NCBI GenBank assembly: GCA_914767885.1 | Contig: CAJZBQ010000030.1 | Span: 1 to 64,000 of the forward strand | Length of the DNA: 64,000 nucleotides | Direction of reading: 5' to 3' | DNA from: Blepharisma stoltei | Taxonomy: Eukaryota; Ciliophora; Heterotrichea; Heterotrichida; Blepharismidae | Shown here: piece by piece, positions 11,901 to 22,622 of the stretch | Layout of the letters: every line of letters begins with the position of its first letter | How positions within the stretch are numbered: position 1 is the first letter of the stretch | Position numbers and translations under genes: made by a program | The notes under the pieces: generated by a model | Told to the model about the DNA's origin: nothing | The model's database searches: none | Seen by the model: the letters and a program-made list of their open reading frames with translations, nothing else

Positions 11901-14900
11901 GTTATCGAAGTGATGTAAACTCATTTAAAGAATTAATTGATTTGCTACCTTATCATGTATGAATTCATGATTCAATTTTTGAAAGCAATTATGCTGATTA
12001 TGGTATGATTGTAGCTTCTTATCAAAACCAACTGCAAAGGATCCTACTAGAAAACATCACCATGACCAATAATGGGGTGACTTCAGGACCTTTAATATCA
12101 TTCAGCAATACTAGCTCCTTCTATGGGCGATCAAAAACATCTTGATCGTTCATGAAAAGGGTTTCATGCTTAGACTTTGTAGAAATAATTTTTAGTTTTT
12201 TCAAATCTTTAGATAACTTTAAGAATATACTTATAATTTTATTGAATTTAGTTTCAGAATTAAGATGCCTGAATAAGATATTAGCTTAAGTTTTTAATAA
12301 AAATAATTACTATCATGCATCAAAGCACTCTATATAAAATACTTTATATAAAATTTAGCTGCTTAAGTAGGGATAATTTCGGTTTTCAATAATTTACCAA
12401 AAGGGGATTAAGTATTCATCTGATTATCTGGCAGACACAATCTTCAGCATAACGAGTAGTGATGGAAATCTGGTTAATGCTCTTTTTAAAAAGAGAGAGT
12501 TCATCTTAAGGGATTCTGTTTTCAAAAATAATTATATTGGTGGAAATGGAATATACGATATCAGCCAGCTATTCAATGTGAATATCCATAACTTGACTAT
12601 AGAATCCAACGGAAGCAGAGATTTACAAAATATTAATACAGTTTTGTGAAGCAAGTACGTGGCTGACGACTCTGTATACATGAATAAGCTCGTAAGCACT
12701 CCAAATAATATAGATTGCCTAGCCCTTTCATCTGCGACATCTTGCTATAATTATAAAATCTCTGATAGCAGTTTCAATGAGAATTTTTGTAATAACTCGA
12801 GCCCTTCTATAAATTTTATACAAACTCAGAACACCACCGTTACAAACTGCAGTTTTGAAGGCAATATTGGCTCGTCTCTTATGGGGATATGCATCCAGTC
12901 GACTGGCTCGAACAAAATGAAAATAAAAAGTTCAACTTTCACATATAACATTAATAATAACACTGAAGGAGTTGGGGTAATGAGTTTCAATGGAAGTCTA
13001 CAAAATGTTACAATTGACGATACTTTGATGTCAGATAATTATGCTATCCATGGAACAGGAGTTTATTTTCAAGGTTTGAGCTTAGTTTTAAGCGACATGA
13101 TATTTGACTCAAACATTGCCTGCTCAGGACTTGGAGCCGTCTACTTTTCACCTTATACTGGAGCTAATACTTATTTCTTGAAAGTTTATAATTCCACCTT
13201 TAAGAAAAATAAAAGTCTAGATGCAAAAGGGGGAGCTATTTATTTGAACAGCCTATTGCAAACACAAGTGCTTTTCAATTTAACTATAAAGAACTCTTCC
13301 TTCATATCCAATTCAGCTCAAAGTGGATCCGCATTATACATTGAAAACAGTGTTTCTTTAACAAAGGATTCACTCCACCCATCCTTGATCGAACGGCTCG
13401 CCATCGCTCGATCAAGGATAGGGGTTAAAAAAAATTTTATATATAAAATAAAAAAATATATATATATATTTTTTTATTTACTTTTAAATAAGAGAGTTAA
13501 GAGTATTTAATAATTATTTTAACAGCAAAAAATTGAATTAATTTCATAAAATACCAATTTTTAATATTTTGATTTATTAGTTACCCCTTTAAACTGTATA
13601 AATTTTAATTTGTTTCTTATTGAATTTAAAATTTTATTTTTTAAATTTTAAAGAATCTCTATTTTATTAGATTATTGAGTTTTTAGCCTAGGTTGATGAC
13701 TAAATCATTTCGGATGGTTGAATCCATTACTTTTTGTCGTCTCAAAGTCTCTGAAAACAACTTCATTATATGCATCTTCCAAAGCTTTTGATAACTAATA
13801 TATTTTTATATATATAAAATTTGCATGATATGAAAATCGTTCGATAAAGGATGGGGGGAGTCAGTAATAGATTCTTGCAAATTCTCTCAAAATAACGCAG
13901 AAGTTAAAGGCACTATTGGGAATTTTTTTGAAAGCGGGATTCTGACCATTTCTCACTCCTCATTCATCTCTAATTATGCTGGGCTAGGATCTGCTCTGTT
14001 TTTTTCGCCTGGATTAGAAACAAGTGCTAGTGAATCAAAAATGATGATCGTTTCCAGCAATTTTACTAATAATTCAGGGAAATATGTGATATGCACTGAC
14101 GATATGGCAATTTACTCTTATATTGAAACAGTTGGCTGCCTTTTTGAAGATAACGAAGGGCCAGTCCTTTATCTGATACATGATCACTGGAAAGATACTA
14201 AATCAACCATTTCGAGATCATTCAACTCTTCAGAGCACTCAGGAGGAGCTCTACATTTAACCTCAAACTCAACAGCCAGCTGTGAGTCAACCTTTTTTTT
14301 CAACAATACGTCAAGCAATTTTGCAGGTGCAATAAGGGCTGAAGGACGCTCCAGCTTTTATTGTAGCAGCTGCATATTTAGTAAAAACACTGCCCAGTAT
14401 GGGGGAGTGCTTTATTTTGATCAAGAGTCTTTTTTTAATGTTGATAAATCTTCATTCAGCGAAAATTGCTGCTCTGAAAAGGGTTCAGCCATTTATGTGG
14501 TAGGCTCTTCTCAATCCAGCTCTTTAAGTAACTCCAAGCTTTTCAAAAACCATGCAGCAGCTGAAGGATTAATTGCTTTGCTGACGTCAAAAATTGACAT
14601 TGATGATAGCGAGTTTTTTGATAACACTGCAGATGGGATTACTCCAGGCATCTACTCCACACTTTCTAAAGTAAATGTGACGAATTGTAAGTTTAGCGAC
14701 CAGACAGGTAACTATGGAAGTTTTGTTTACTTAGCTTCAGACAGCGAAATAAGAATTGAGAGCTCATCTTTCATGAATGGGATATCTTTGGTATCAGGTG
14801 GATCTATCTCTTCACTTTCAAGCTCAATAAATGTCATTGACAGTGTTTTCCAAAACTCAACTTCTGCATCTGGAAACGCTATAATGGGTTTTTCAACAGT

Positions 14901-17900
14901 TTTGAGTGTTTCTGGAAGCAAATTTTTAGATTCCTATAGTTCAGGAGATGGAGCAGTTATAGATATTTATGATAGTAAAATCTTCATTGAAAAATCCTAT
15001 TTCGAAAATTTCTCTTATACTGCCATTGGCGGGATAAAAATAAAATCTGTGGGCATTACAGGGAGCAGCTTTATCAACGGGAAGGGTAAGACAGGAGGAG
15101 CATTAAGCTTCACAGCTACTGAATCCATAAATATTGCTTCATGCACTTTTAGCAACAATACAGCAGTCCTAGGAGGAGCTTTATATTTTATTTATTCTTC
15201 TGACTCAGTCAATAAGCAAACTTACAGTATATCTTCAACTGAATTTTCGAACAACACCTCTTCTTGTGGAGGAGCTATCTATGTGGATAATGTGAATATA
15301 GATATCAATTCGTGCAAGTTTACCGAAAATTCAGTATATTCAGCATCCCAGTCCACAGGTCTGCATACATCAGGAATAGGAGGTGCACTAAACTTAGCAT
15401 GCAGTTCCTCAGGGTCATGCAATTTTAATATTGGCTCAAACATTTTTTCAGAAAACAAAGCTGTTTATGATGGAGGGGCAGTCTGTTGGAGGGATAAAAT
15501 GCCTGTTCTTGATAGCAATACTTTCAGCAATAATGAAGCTGCTTATGGAGGTGATATTGCTTCTTATCCTGTAAATATTATCACTCTCAATCCAAACACA
15601 ATTGAAGGATTGAAAGGGCTAGCATCTGGACAGCTCACAACGACTCCACTAATCCTTGCGCTTGTAGACCATCTGAATCAAGTAGTGATCACAGATAACT
15701 ATAGCCAGGCTGAGCTAATTTCACGTTCTAAAGATGTAACTCTGTCAGGAAATATCAAGGTAACTGCAGTCAATGGAGTTTTCAATTTCTCGTCATTTCT
15801 CATTTCTGCTGAACCAGGAAGTAATGTTTCAATTAAAGTGCACACTGACGGGGTGGACTCGTCCAAAAGTGTCAAAGCCAATGATGGGCTGACTTATAAT
15901 TCAAGTTTGCTAGTAAGTGTGTCTTTAAGAGAGTGCGCACTAGGAGAAGCAACTATTGGCATTAATTGTGTTGTTTGTCCAGAAGGATATTACAGCTTGA
16001 AGCCAAAAAGCAACCAATGTTTGAACTGCCCAGACTCTGCAATCTGCTATGGAAATTATACGATTGTGCCGAAGAAAGGATATTGAAGATGTGGCATGCT
16101 TAATCACGCCAAATTAATTAAATAAATTTTTGATTTCGCTCAGTTTTATTTATAGGAAGTTAAAAAAATTGCAATCAGGTATTCTATTTATAAGTAATAA
16201 AAAATACTAATAATATTGCAAATAAATTTAAATAATATAAAAAAAATTAATTTAAAAAAAAATTTAACTTAAACCATGTATCAGAAAATTTTTGATAGAG
16301 AGGAGTTAGTGACAAATTTTGAAGTTGCTCTAATTCAGATGCCTGCATAGGCTCTGATCCTTATAAAATCTCTTATACAGGAGAATGCGCCACCGGATAT
16401 ACTGGAAATTTGTGCCAGAACTGCGAAAAAGGCTACTCCAAGCAAGCTAAAGATCACTGCATTAAGTGCGATGGAGCCACTCTGAGTATTTTAAAAACTG
16501 TTGGGATTATGCTGGCTTTTGTTATGCTTTGCTGCATATTCATAAGAACCACAAAAAAATCTGCCTATAAGCCTAAATCCCCCCTTTAAATTGGAACAAA
16601 TTACAGTAAAGTTCTATTTTTTGTCCTTTAACGCCTTTAATTTGGAAATGCAATAGAATGCTATTTAAATATTTTTCACACTGAATAGATTGATTTTTAT
16701 TCAATTCTTCATAAAATCATTGTGCGTTTATATTTTTTTAAAAAAAAATTAAATATGAAAGTACTATTTTTTATAAAATAATTTTTGATATAATTAATTG
16801 AAAAAGTGCAAATGGAATTCTACTTAATTTAATATTCATAAAATTAAATTAAAATAAAAAGTATTGTACTCAATTTATATTTTTTTGAGAAAAATTCAAT
16901 ATAATATTATTTTAGGATTTTTGTTCCAATTTAAAGGGGGGCTAAATCGATGGCAAGTGTCCACTTCAAAATATTCATCAACTATGTTCAGTTGATAGCG
17001 CTTACAACAACTTTTAATTTGTCGTGGCCAAATTATGTAAAGCAATTGTTTGCGGTGCAAAACAATGCAAGCTTTGTAAGTGACCAAGTCTTTTCTTTTG
17101 ACTGTCTTTTGTATTCCACTTACGACTTGAAAGGAGACAACGAAGTTTACTATCAAAAACTGTTTATTATGGCTGTGATCCCATTTGGCATCCCAATTAT
17201 CGCAGGGTGCGTATGAATCTCGATATCCCTACTTAAAAGGAGTAAATAAAATAGTGACATTGGCAGAAGTCTGAATCTGAGGTGCACTCCCTATGGAGCA
17301 GACTGGGCCCATCCCAATAAAGCTGAAATAGTGCCTATGCCATTTTCGTATAGGGCTTCGGGCTTGAGATGCCGAAGAGGGAAGTTTTATTTCTCTTCCC
17401 CGAAGGTTACCAGATGGGCTATACCGCTTTGCTTCCAGCTTAGTTTTTGTCTATAGGGACTAATGGCATTCACAAGAGGCGGCTCTAGCCTAGGGAGCTA
17501 CTCCTTAGGCGGGTTTACTTCAGATAGTCAGGCTAGTGACTATCTGCGCATGGCCTTTTAGCATTTAATTAAACATACTGAAAAGATCTTTCAACCTATT
17601 TAAGGACAATATGGCGACCACTTCAATTATCTCAATATTCTTAATGCACCCGAGCTTATTGAAGGCTTATTTTAGCTCATTCGATTGCAAAGAACTTGAC
17701 TATGGAAAATATTGGCTTGCAGACGATTTAGATTTGAGATGCTGGAACAGCCAGCATATTTTCTATGTAACCGCTGTTTCTGTGCCAGCCATCCTTCTGT
17801 GGGGTATAGGAGTCCCTACCCTATGCCTATTTTTACTATGGAAAAACAAAAAGATCTTGACAAATATTAATGTAAGAATTAAGTACGGATTTTTGTTCAA

Positions 17901-19168
17901 TGGCTATAAAACAAGAAGCTACTATTGGGAATTCGTAATCATCTACCGGAAAATCCTTATTATTTGTTGCTCACTCCCCTCTTCGTGAGCCAACATAATC
18001 ATTGGATAAATCTTTTTTTATGGCCAAAAACCCACCTTATATGCAAAAATTTTTTATAAAAAAATATTTTGGCATATAAGTGGCAATTATAATAATGAAA
18101 TCTCTACTTAATTCTATTAAATTTTAAACAGATGGCTTTTTAAAGCATAAACTTTACAAAATTAAATTTAATTTTTGCTTTCCAATTTTTGCAATTTAGA
18201 AGAAAATTTAATCCCCCTCTGAGAAACAAAATTTGTTTGTTTCCTCGCGAAGGGGGAGTCAGTATTTTTAGGCACCATTTCAGTTAATATTCAAGCTCTT
18301 ACAGCTCTTTTTGTATTATTAGCTTGCTTATACATGCAATTAAAAATTCGGCCGTATAATGGAGATATTTTAAATAAACTTGAAGCAATCTCTATCACAG
18401 TCTCTGCAATTACGATTTATTGTGGGATGTACTATTTGACTGGAACCCTTGACTATTTTACTGAACTTCTTTTTTTCATTTTAATAGTTTCGGCCAATGT
18501 CTATTTTGTGGGTTACTGAATCCTCAAGGCAGGGCACGCCTGAATCCACTTGATAATTGAAAAAATTCCAATCCTTACTCACGTCTATGAGTAGCTAAAA
18601 TTTTTAGAAGGGTTAAATTTTTTTTTAATTTTCAAAACTATTTCAGAGTAAAAAAATTTAATTCATATTGTATATGACTCCCCTATATAGTCCATTAGGC
18701 TTTTTTGGGAGAATTAGCTAGAGATTTAATTATAATTATTATCATTTATATATTAAAATATTTTACCTATTCTAATAGAGATTTAATTTCCAAATGGTTT
18801 TGCTATTTCATAGAGAAGGGAGAGTTAAGAAAAAGTTCCATAAGTCGACTTATGATATAATTCATGATTCAGCTTTGCGAGAATCTTATAAAAGTGGTGG
18901 ATTTGATATCCCAGATTCCCCCAATCGAAGTGTTTTGAATTCTAAGAATACTAATTTCCAAGCTCTCAACATTATGGATTTATTCTTAGGCTCTCTGAAA
19001 AAGCACAATGATCTGAATGGAGGAGGTGGAGCAAATATACATTCAAGCAATTCAGAGAGAAATAACCAAAATGATGAAAAATCAAATGGCAACCAAGTTA
19101 TTCATTTGACTGAACAATTGCAGTCAAAAAATTCAAGTGATTTTGCAGCTTTTATTAAAAGCTCATAA
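8958..19168 (+). CDS. Giant LNR / Pmp-like beta-helix multi-TM surface protein
   Basis: Start ATG 8958 gives a signal peptide (NLILAILMPSFSL). Then follow six or more Lin-12/Notch-type Cys repeats (C..D..C....C.YD.GDC) to about residue 400, a long region of Pmp-like beta-helix repeats (many FxxN and GGAIY/GGALY motifs), a Cys-rich growth-factor-receptor-like segment (CPEGYYSLKPKSNQCLNCP), about eight hydrophobic segments, and a charged cytoplasmic tail ending at TAA 19166-19168. The frame needs introns 9051-9065 and 9295-9310 plus removal of nine insertions: 9882-10192, 11623-11900, 12112-12408, 13373-13863, 16103-16308, 16574-16942, 17244-17589, 17974-18261 and 18578-18827. The joined exons sum to 7344 nt (2447 aa), and the frame agrees at every junction. 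At least six TGA codons are read as Trp. Related large beta-helix/TM proteins are abundant in ciliates; the role is probably adhesion or sensing at the cell surface (inference). Confidence 0.85.
9051..9065 (+). other. 15-nt spliceosomal intron
   Basis: GTAAATTTAATGTAG, with an in-frame TAG. Removal joins PPSS to RGDQICNPNC in the first Cys repeat. 15-nt introns are typical of heterotrichs. Confidence 0.9.
9295..9310 (+). other. 16-nt spliceosomal intron
   Basis: GTAAGCTGTTATATAG. Its removal repairs a frame shift and a Cys codon (SSSC-FQTD) between two Notch-like repeats. Confidence 0.9.
9882..10192 (+). mobile_element. IES, MITE-like, TA-bounded (311 bp)
   Basis: AT-rich segment between TA at 9882 and TA at 10193, starting GCTCCCTTCTAGAC and ending GCATGGAGGGGGA. 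It contains the family core TAGAGATTTAATTAGAATAA. Excision restores ENS-KCQDQN in frame. Confidence 0.85.
11623..11900 (+). mobile_element. IES, TTA-flanked (278 bp)
   Basis: Flanked by TTA on both sides (11620 and 11898), starting CTCTCTCCTTTTAAG and ending ATAGGAAGG. Removal joins PRYL to SYRSD in frame. Confidence 0.85.
12112..12408 (+). mobile_element. IES, TA-bounded (297 bp)
   Basis: Left TA 12112, right TA 12409; ends GCTCCTTCTATGG and CCAAAAGGGGAT. A small hairpin GATCAAAAACATCTTGATC lies near the left end. Removal joins FSNT to KYSSDY in frame. Confidence 0.85.
13373..13863 (+). mobile_element. IES, TCA-flanked (491 bp)
   Basis: Flanked by TCA (13370 and 13861), with no TA at the edges. 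Left end CTCCACCCATCCTTGATCG, right end CGATAAAGGATGGGGGGAG. The left end also carries its own hairpin (TCCTTGATCGA...TCGATCAAGGA, 13381-13419). Removal gives LTKDS-VIDSC in frame. Confidence 0.85.
16103..16308 (+). mobile_element. IES, TTA-flanked (206 bp)
   Basis: Very AT-rich, between TTA 16100 and TTA 16306; the right end reads GATAGAGAGGAG. Removal joins GYWRCGML to SDKFWSCSN in frame (two TGA Trp codons adjacent). Confidence 0.8.
16574..16942 (+). mobile_element. IES, MITE with TTTAAATTGGAACA termini (369 bp)
   Basis: Exact inverted ends CCCCCCTTTAAATTGGAACA / TGTTCCAATTTAAAGGGGGG, flanked by a 7-bp direct repeat CTAAATC that contains TA. Removal gives AYKPK-SMASV in frame. The same termini recur at 43711-44241. 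Confidence 0.9.
17244..17589 (+). mobile_element. SINE-like insertion in exon (346 bp)
   Basis: Starts AAATAAAATAGTGACATTGG and is homologous to 63845-64000 (shared TGAGGTGCACTCC, GGGCCCATC and GGAAGTTTTATTTCTC blocks). The flanks are a diverged 15-bp direct repeat coding LLKRS (17229-17243) and ILKRS (17575-17589). Removal restores the frame between two TM segments. Confidence 0.8.
17974..18261 (+). mobile_element. IES, TCA-flanked MITE (288 bp)
   Basis: Left CTCCCCTCTTCGTGAGCCAAC, right end TTCCTCGCGAAGGGGGAG, flanked by TCA on both sides. The core carries the reverse complement of the family motif (ATAATAATGAAATCTCTACT). Removal gives ILIICCS-VFLGTIS in frame in a TM helix. Confidence 0.85.
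18578..18827 (+). mobile_element. IES, TTA-flanked MITE (250 bp)
   Basis: Between TTA 18575 and TTA 18825; ends CTCACGTCTATGAGTAGC and GCTATTTCATAGAGAAGGG. Family core TAGAGATTTAATTATAATTA at about 18720. Removal joins EKIPIL to KKKFHK in frame. Confidence 0.85.
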
Positions 19169-19323
19169 AATAGCAGCTCTTTTTCCATAAATTTTTAGAA
19201 GTTCTTCAATCAGTTCTATTAGCTTTTTAAAATATAGCGGATGGCATTTTGTGAGCTTCTTAATAATAATTTATTATTTTTCTCCTTAGGTAGAAATCTT
19301 TCTTATCTGAACTTCATGATAAA

Positions 19324-20150
19324 ATGGTAGAAGAGTTCCGTCGAGAATTGGATGAAATGTTCGGTAAAGACCGCGACCTGCCTCGTTCAGAGCGTCTCAA
19401 AAAGCGTGACCATTTTGACGACAACGACGTTTGCAAGTATTTTCTCGTTGCTTTTTGTCCTCATGAGCTCTTCATCAACACACGCAATGATATCGGCAGA
19501 TGTAAAAAACGCCATGACTCCTTTTTCAAGCAGCAATATCAAAACGACCCAAATAGGCTGTATTATCAAAAAAAATACGAGCAAGAATTATTAGGTAATC
19601 CTCAACTTTAGCTTTACTAGAACAGCTTGTAGCTTCAGTCGATGCTCGAATTCGTAGAAGCTTGGCTAGAATCGAAGCACCTCTCCCAGACGTAGAAAGC
19701 TCTATGGAAAATCAAGACAAAAAGAATTCTCTCAACGCCTTGATTGATAGACGAATGAGAGAGGCAGAACAGTTAGCTGAGGCTGGGAGGGTAAACGAAA
19801 GCGAACAATTGATCAAAGAAATCGAGCAGCTGAAAGAGCAAAAAGACGATCAAGAAGCCATGATTTGTGAAATTTGTGGAGCAATGCAGAGCGCGACTGA
19901 TACAGAGAGAAGACAAGTTTCTCATTTAGAAGGGAAGCAGCACAAAGGGTTTGCTGCGATTAGGAAGTGTATTGAAGAACTGAGGGGACATAAAGATCTT
20001 TATAGGCATATCGACTTATCCAAGCCTCCACAAAAGCCAAATCAAGATAAAGAAAGGAATGAAGAACGAAAGAATAAAGACGAAAATAGATATTACGAGA
20101 GAGATAACTATAATAGGCAAAGAGCGCGGCATAGATCCAAATCTAAGTAA
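19324..20150 (+). CDS. LUC7: LUC7-like U1 snRNP-associated splicing factor
   Basis: 269 residues after splicing. The N-terminus MVEEFRRELDEMFGKDRDLP and the block RDHFDDNDVCKYFLVAFCPHELF are diagnostic of the LUC7 family. The first CCCH zinc finger is C-(8)-C...C-KKRHD; the second, CEICGAMQ...HLEGKQHKG, is the C2H2-like matrin type, followed by FAAIRKCIEEL. A coiled coil lies between them and a short basic RS tail (RHRSKSK) ends the protein. LUC7 stabilises the U1 snRNP on weak 5' splice sites, which is of interest in a genome with 15-17-nt introns. The frame requires a 17-nt intron at 19595-19611. Start ATG 19324 in AAAATGG context matches the family N-terminus. Confidence 0.92.
19595..19611 (+). 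other. 17-nt intron in LUC7
   Basis: GTAATCCTCAACTTTAG; removal joins EQELL to ALLEQLVASVD in frame and makes the CDS 810 nt. It is longer than the 15-16 nt introns elsewhere in the window. Confidence 0.85.
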
Positions 20151-20282
20151 TCTTAAGCAATGAGTTTATAGGGCAAGTTTAGAGATTGATGAAAAGCTTT
20201 AATGAAATTATCATTATTCTTTTAGTCTATTAAAAACATAGTCTATTTCGATAAATTATTAACAATCTAACTTCTCTCCGCA

Positions 20283-21900
20283 TTAATTGGCTTCATTTAC
20301 TGCTGTTTCCAAAACCACATCTTCCTCATCAACAATACTCATTTCTTCATTTTCCTGGCTCTGTGATGCCTGCCTATTTCCCTGATTTCTATTCTCAGTT
20401 GTTACTAAGTGTTGTAAGCTTTCATACAAGCTCCCGTATTTCAAGTTTCTCTTGCACAAAGGGCACTTTGCTTTGCTTACAGCTCAAATATCAATGCATT
20501 TTACATGAAATACATGTCTGCAGCTAAGAACTCTTACACGATCATTTCTTGCGAACTCTTCCAAGCACACTGCACAGGAATCCTGATTTCTGTGCAATTT
20601 TTTTCATTTCTGCGATGGGTACATTTTTTCCATGTCTTCACAGGTGATTTCATAGACTTGTTCTTCTTCATTATTTCTTCGATGTCGTGCACAAACACAA
20701 ACTGTTACTGGAATGATAATGCACATGACAATAAACGCAGCAATCGAGGTAAAAATAGCTCAAAATATTGACTTCTGGGTTGAGCTGCCTATAGAATGAT
20801 CCTCGATGTTCACTTTAAAGCTGCAAGGAGTTGTGCTATTGCAGAAGGCAGAAAAGATCCAATCACTGTCTGTTGCATCGTTTATATAATACAGACCTTT
20901 AGAAAGTCCTGCTATGTAAATTTGATTGGAAGATGAAAACATGCTTGGCAAGATACTTTTGCTATCATAGCTCATGAAATAGAGGAGAAAATCACCTTGA
21001 GCTTCTTTTATCTCGATGCTAAAATAAGTCTTACTCCCCCGGTGAGCGAGCAAAACCATTTGAAAACCTCTATTTTCTGGGAAAAAATTGATTGTGAAGG
21101 CCATGTAAATATAATATTTTCCCATGAATAGCGCTATTTTGCCATGAACTGGCCACAGGGTTGCTTTTTGGTCCGACCAAGTAATCTTGGTCAGATCAAA
21201 ATTGATTAAAAATTTTAATTTGGTCTGGCCAAGATTACTTGGTCGGACCAAAAAAGCAACTCCGTGGTCAATTCATGGCCAATGGTGCTTTTCATAGGAA
21301 AAAATTAATTGGAACGTTAGATCCTTTGATATCGATATCGAATGTTTTAAACTCTCAGCTGTTTCCATTTATTTCAATAAGATCTGAAAATGAATTTGTC
21401 TCAATTTTTGATGTCAAAACATTGCAATTATAGCCTCAATAATGAGATGCGCATTTGCAATTTCCTGATAAGCAGTGAGCGCCATTCGTTCCACTGCAAG
21501 CAGGTAAACATGCATTTATCTCTTTTGAATAGTATAATAAGCTATATTCAAAATTTAAATATTGAGAATATACTGCAAGGTATCATATGTCATTTAAAAC
21601 CAAATTTTCTTTTGGAACGATGATATAACTTGAGTTTAAGTTTCGGCTTCAAGAGTCAAAATCGTAATAATCCGCACTTCATTTGTATTCGCCAATCTCA
21701 CTAAAATAAAAGCTTGGATTTGAGTTCCTCTTTGCCAGAAGCAGTACAGGAGAAAGCTTTGTTTTGTGTGAAAGATCAATGATCAAGTCATTTTGAACCA
21801 TGGAAGTGTTGACAGTAAACTGCTGGTATATTATATTTGAAGTTTGGGAAATTGCGTGTGTTTGAGCCAAAATCGAAATAATAAGAACTTCTATTAGCAT
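20283..21900 (-). CDS. RING-H2 transmembrane protein (putative E3 ligase)
   Basis: Signal peptide at the N-terminus (MLIEVLIISILAQTHAIS), a lumenal region with one EGF-like Cys cluster (CLPACSGTNGAHC...CKCASHYWGYNC), one TM helix (IFTSIAAFIVMCIIIPVTVCVC), then a RING-H2 finger CAVCLEEF...CRHVFHVKCIDIW...CPLC and an acidic tail to TAA 20283. After removal of IES 21112-21307 the frame is 1422 nt (473 aa); several TGA codons are Trp, including one in the RING. The layout is that of membrane E3 ubiquitin ligases of the PA-TM-RING/RNF13 kind, but no PA domain was recognised. It is a paralogue of the gene at 24003-25388 on the same strand. Confidence 0.85.
21112..21307 (-). mobile_element. Palindromic IES (196 bp)
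   Basis: A long inverted repeat centred near 21205; the arms contain GGTCCGACCAAGTAATCTTGG and its complement, and CCATGAA...GGCCA. Removal between TA at 21110 and TA at 21306 restores the RING gene in frame (196 = 1 mod 3, as required). Confidence 0.8.
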
Positions 21901-22622
21901 ATGTTTATCCTTATTATCTCCAAATCAAATAAAATGGATATTTATATTCGAGAGTAAGTGCTTAATTAAAACAAGACTAATTCTATTATTATATTGCAAG
22001 AATTAAACTGTTTCGTTTTTATATATCGTGCACAAGATTTGCTTATTAAAAATTAAAAGGAAAATTCATATTATTTTGAAAAAAATATTGATCGCAACAA
22101 AGAGTTAATTTTTTTAAAAATTTCTCAATAAATTTTATAGTAATTTTTTTCCGAAATTTAAAAAATTCCAATTTGAAATAATTTTAAAGCAAATATTAAT
22201 TAAATTTGTAAAATTAATGTTTTAAAATACAAGTTGCTCAAAATTAAACAGACTAGAGATTTAATCATAATAATTATTAATTATATATTTTCTCATAAAT
22301 GAAATATGTATTCTTTCACCAAGGGCTAATTTTTTCCTAAAAATAGGAAATTTTCCAATAGTTTTGCTCGCAAACAGAGGGTGGGGAGTAAGTACTTTAA
22401 GGTGGTATTCAATTCATAAATAACTGACCTATAGAATCATTTTTATATTTTTTATTGTTAATTTTTAAGGATACTGATACTCTAAGGAATTATTCAAATC
22501 AGTTTAGAAAATTTATATATAAATTTATGTCCAATTAATTTTTAATATTAAAATGGATTTTTTCAGTGATTTCATTGACTCTGAAATTTAATAAGACACA
22601 GCAAAGCGCTTATGATTTTTAT
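21901..22622. other. Intergenic with MITE relic
   Basis: No gene. About 22086-22393 looks like a MITE of the same family as the exon IESs: the core TAGAGATTTAATCATAATAA at 22255 and a right end GAGGGTGGGGAG before TAA. The left terminus is unclear. Confidence 0.45.
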
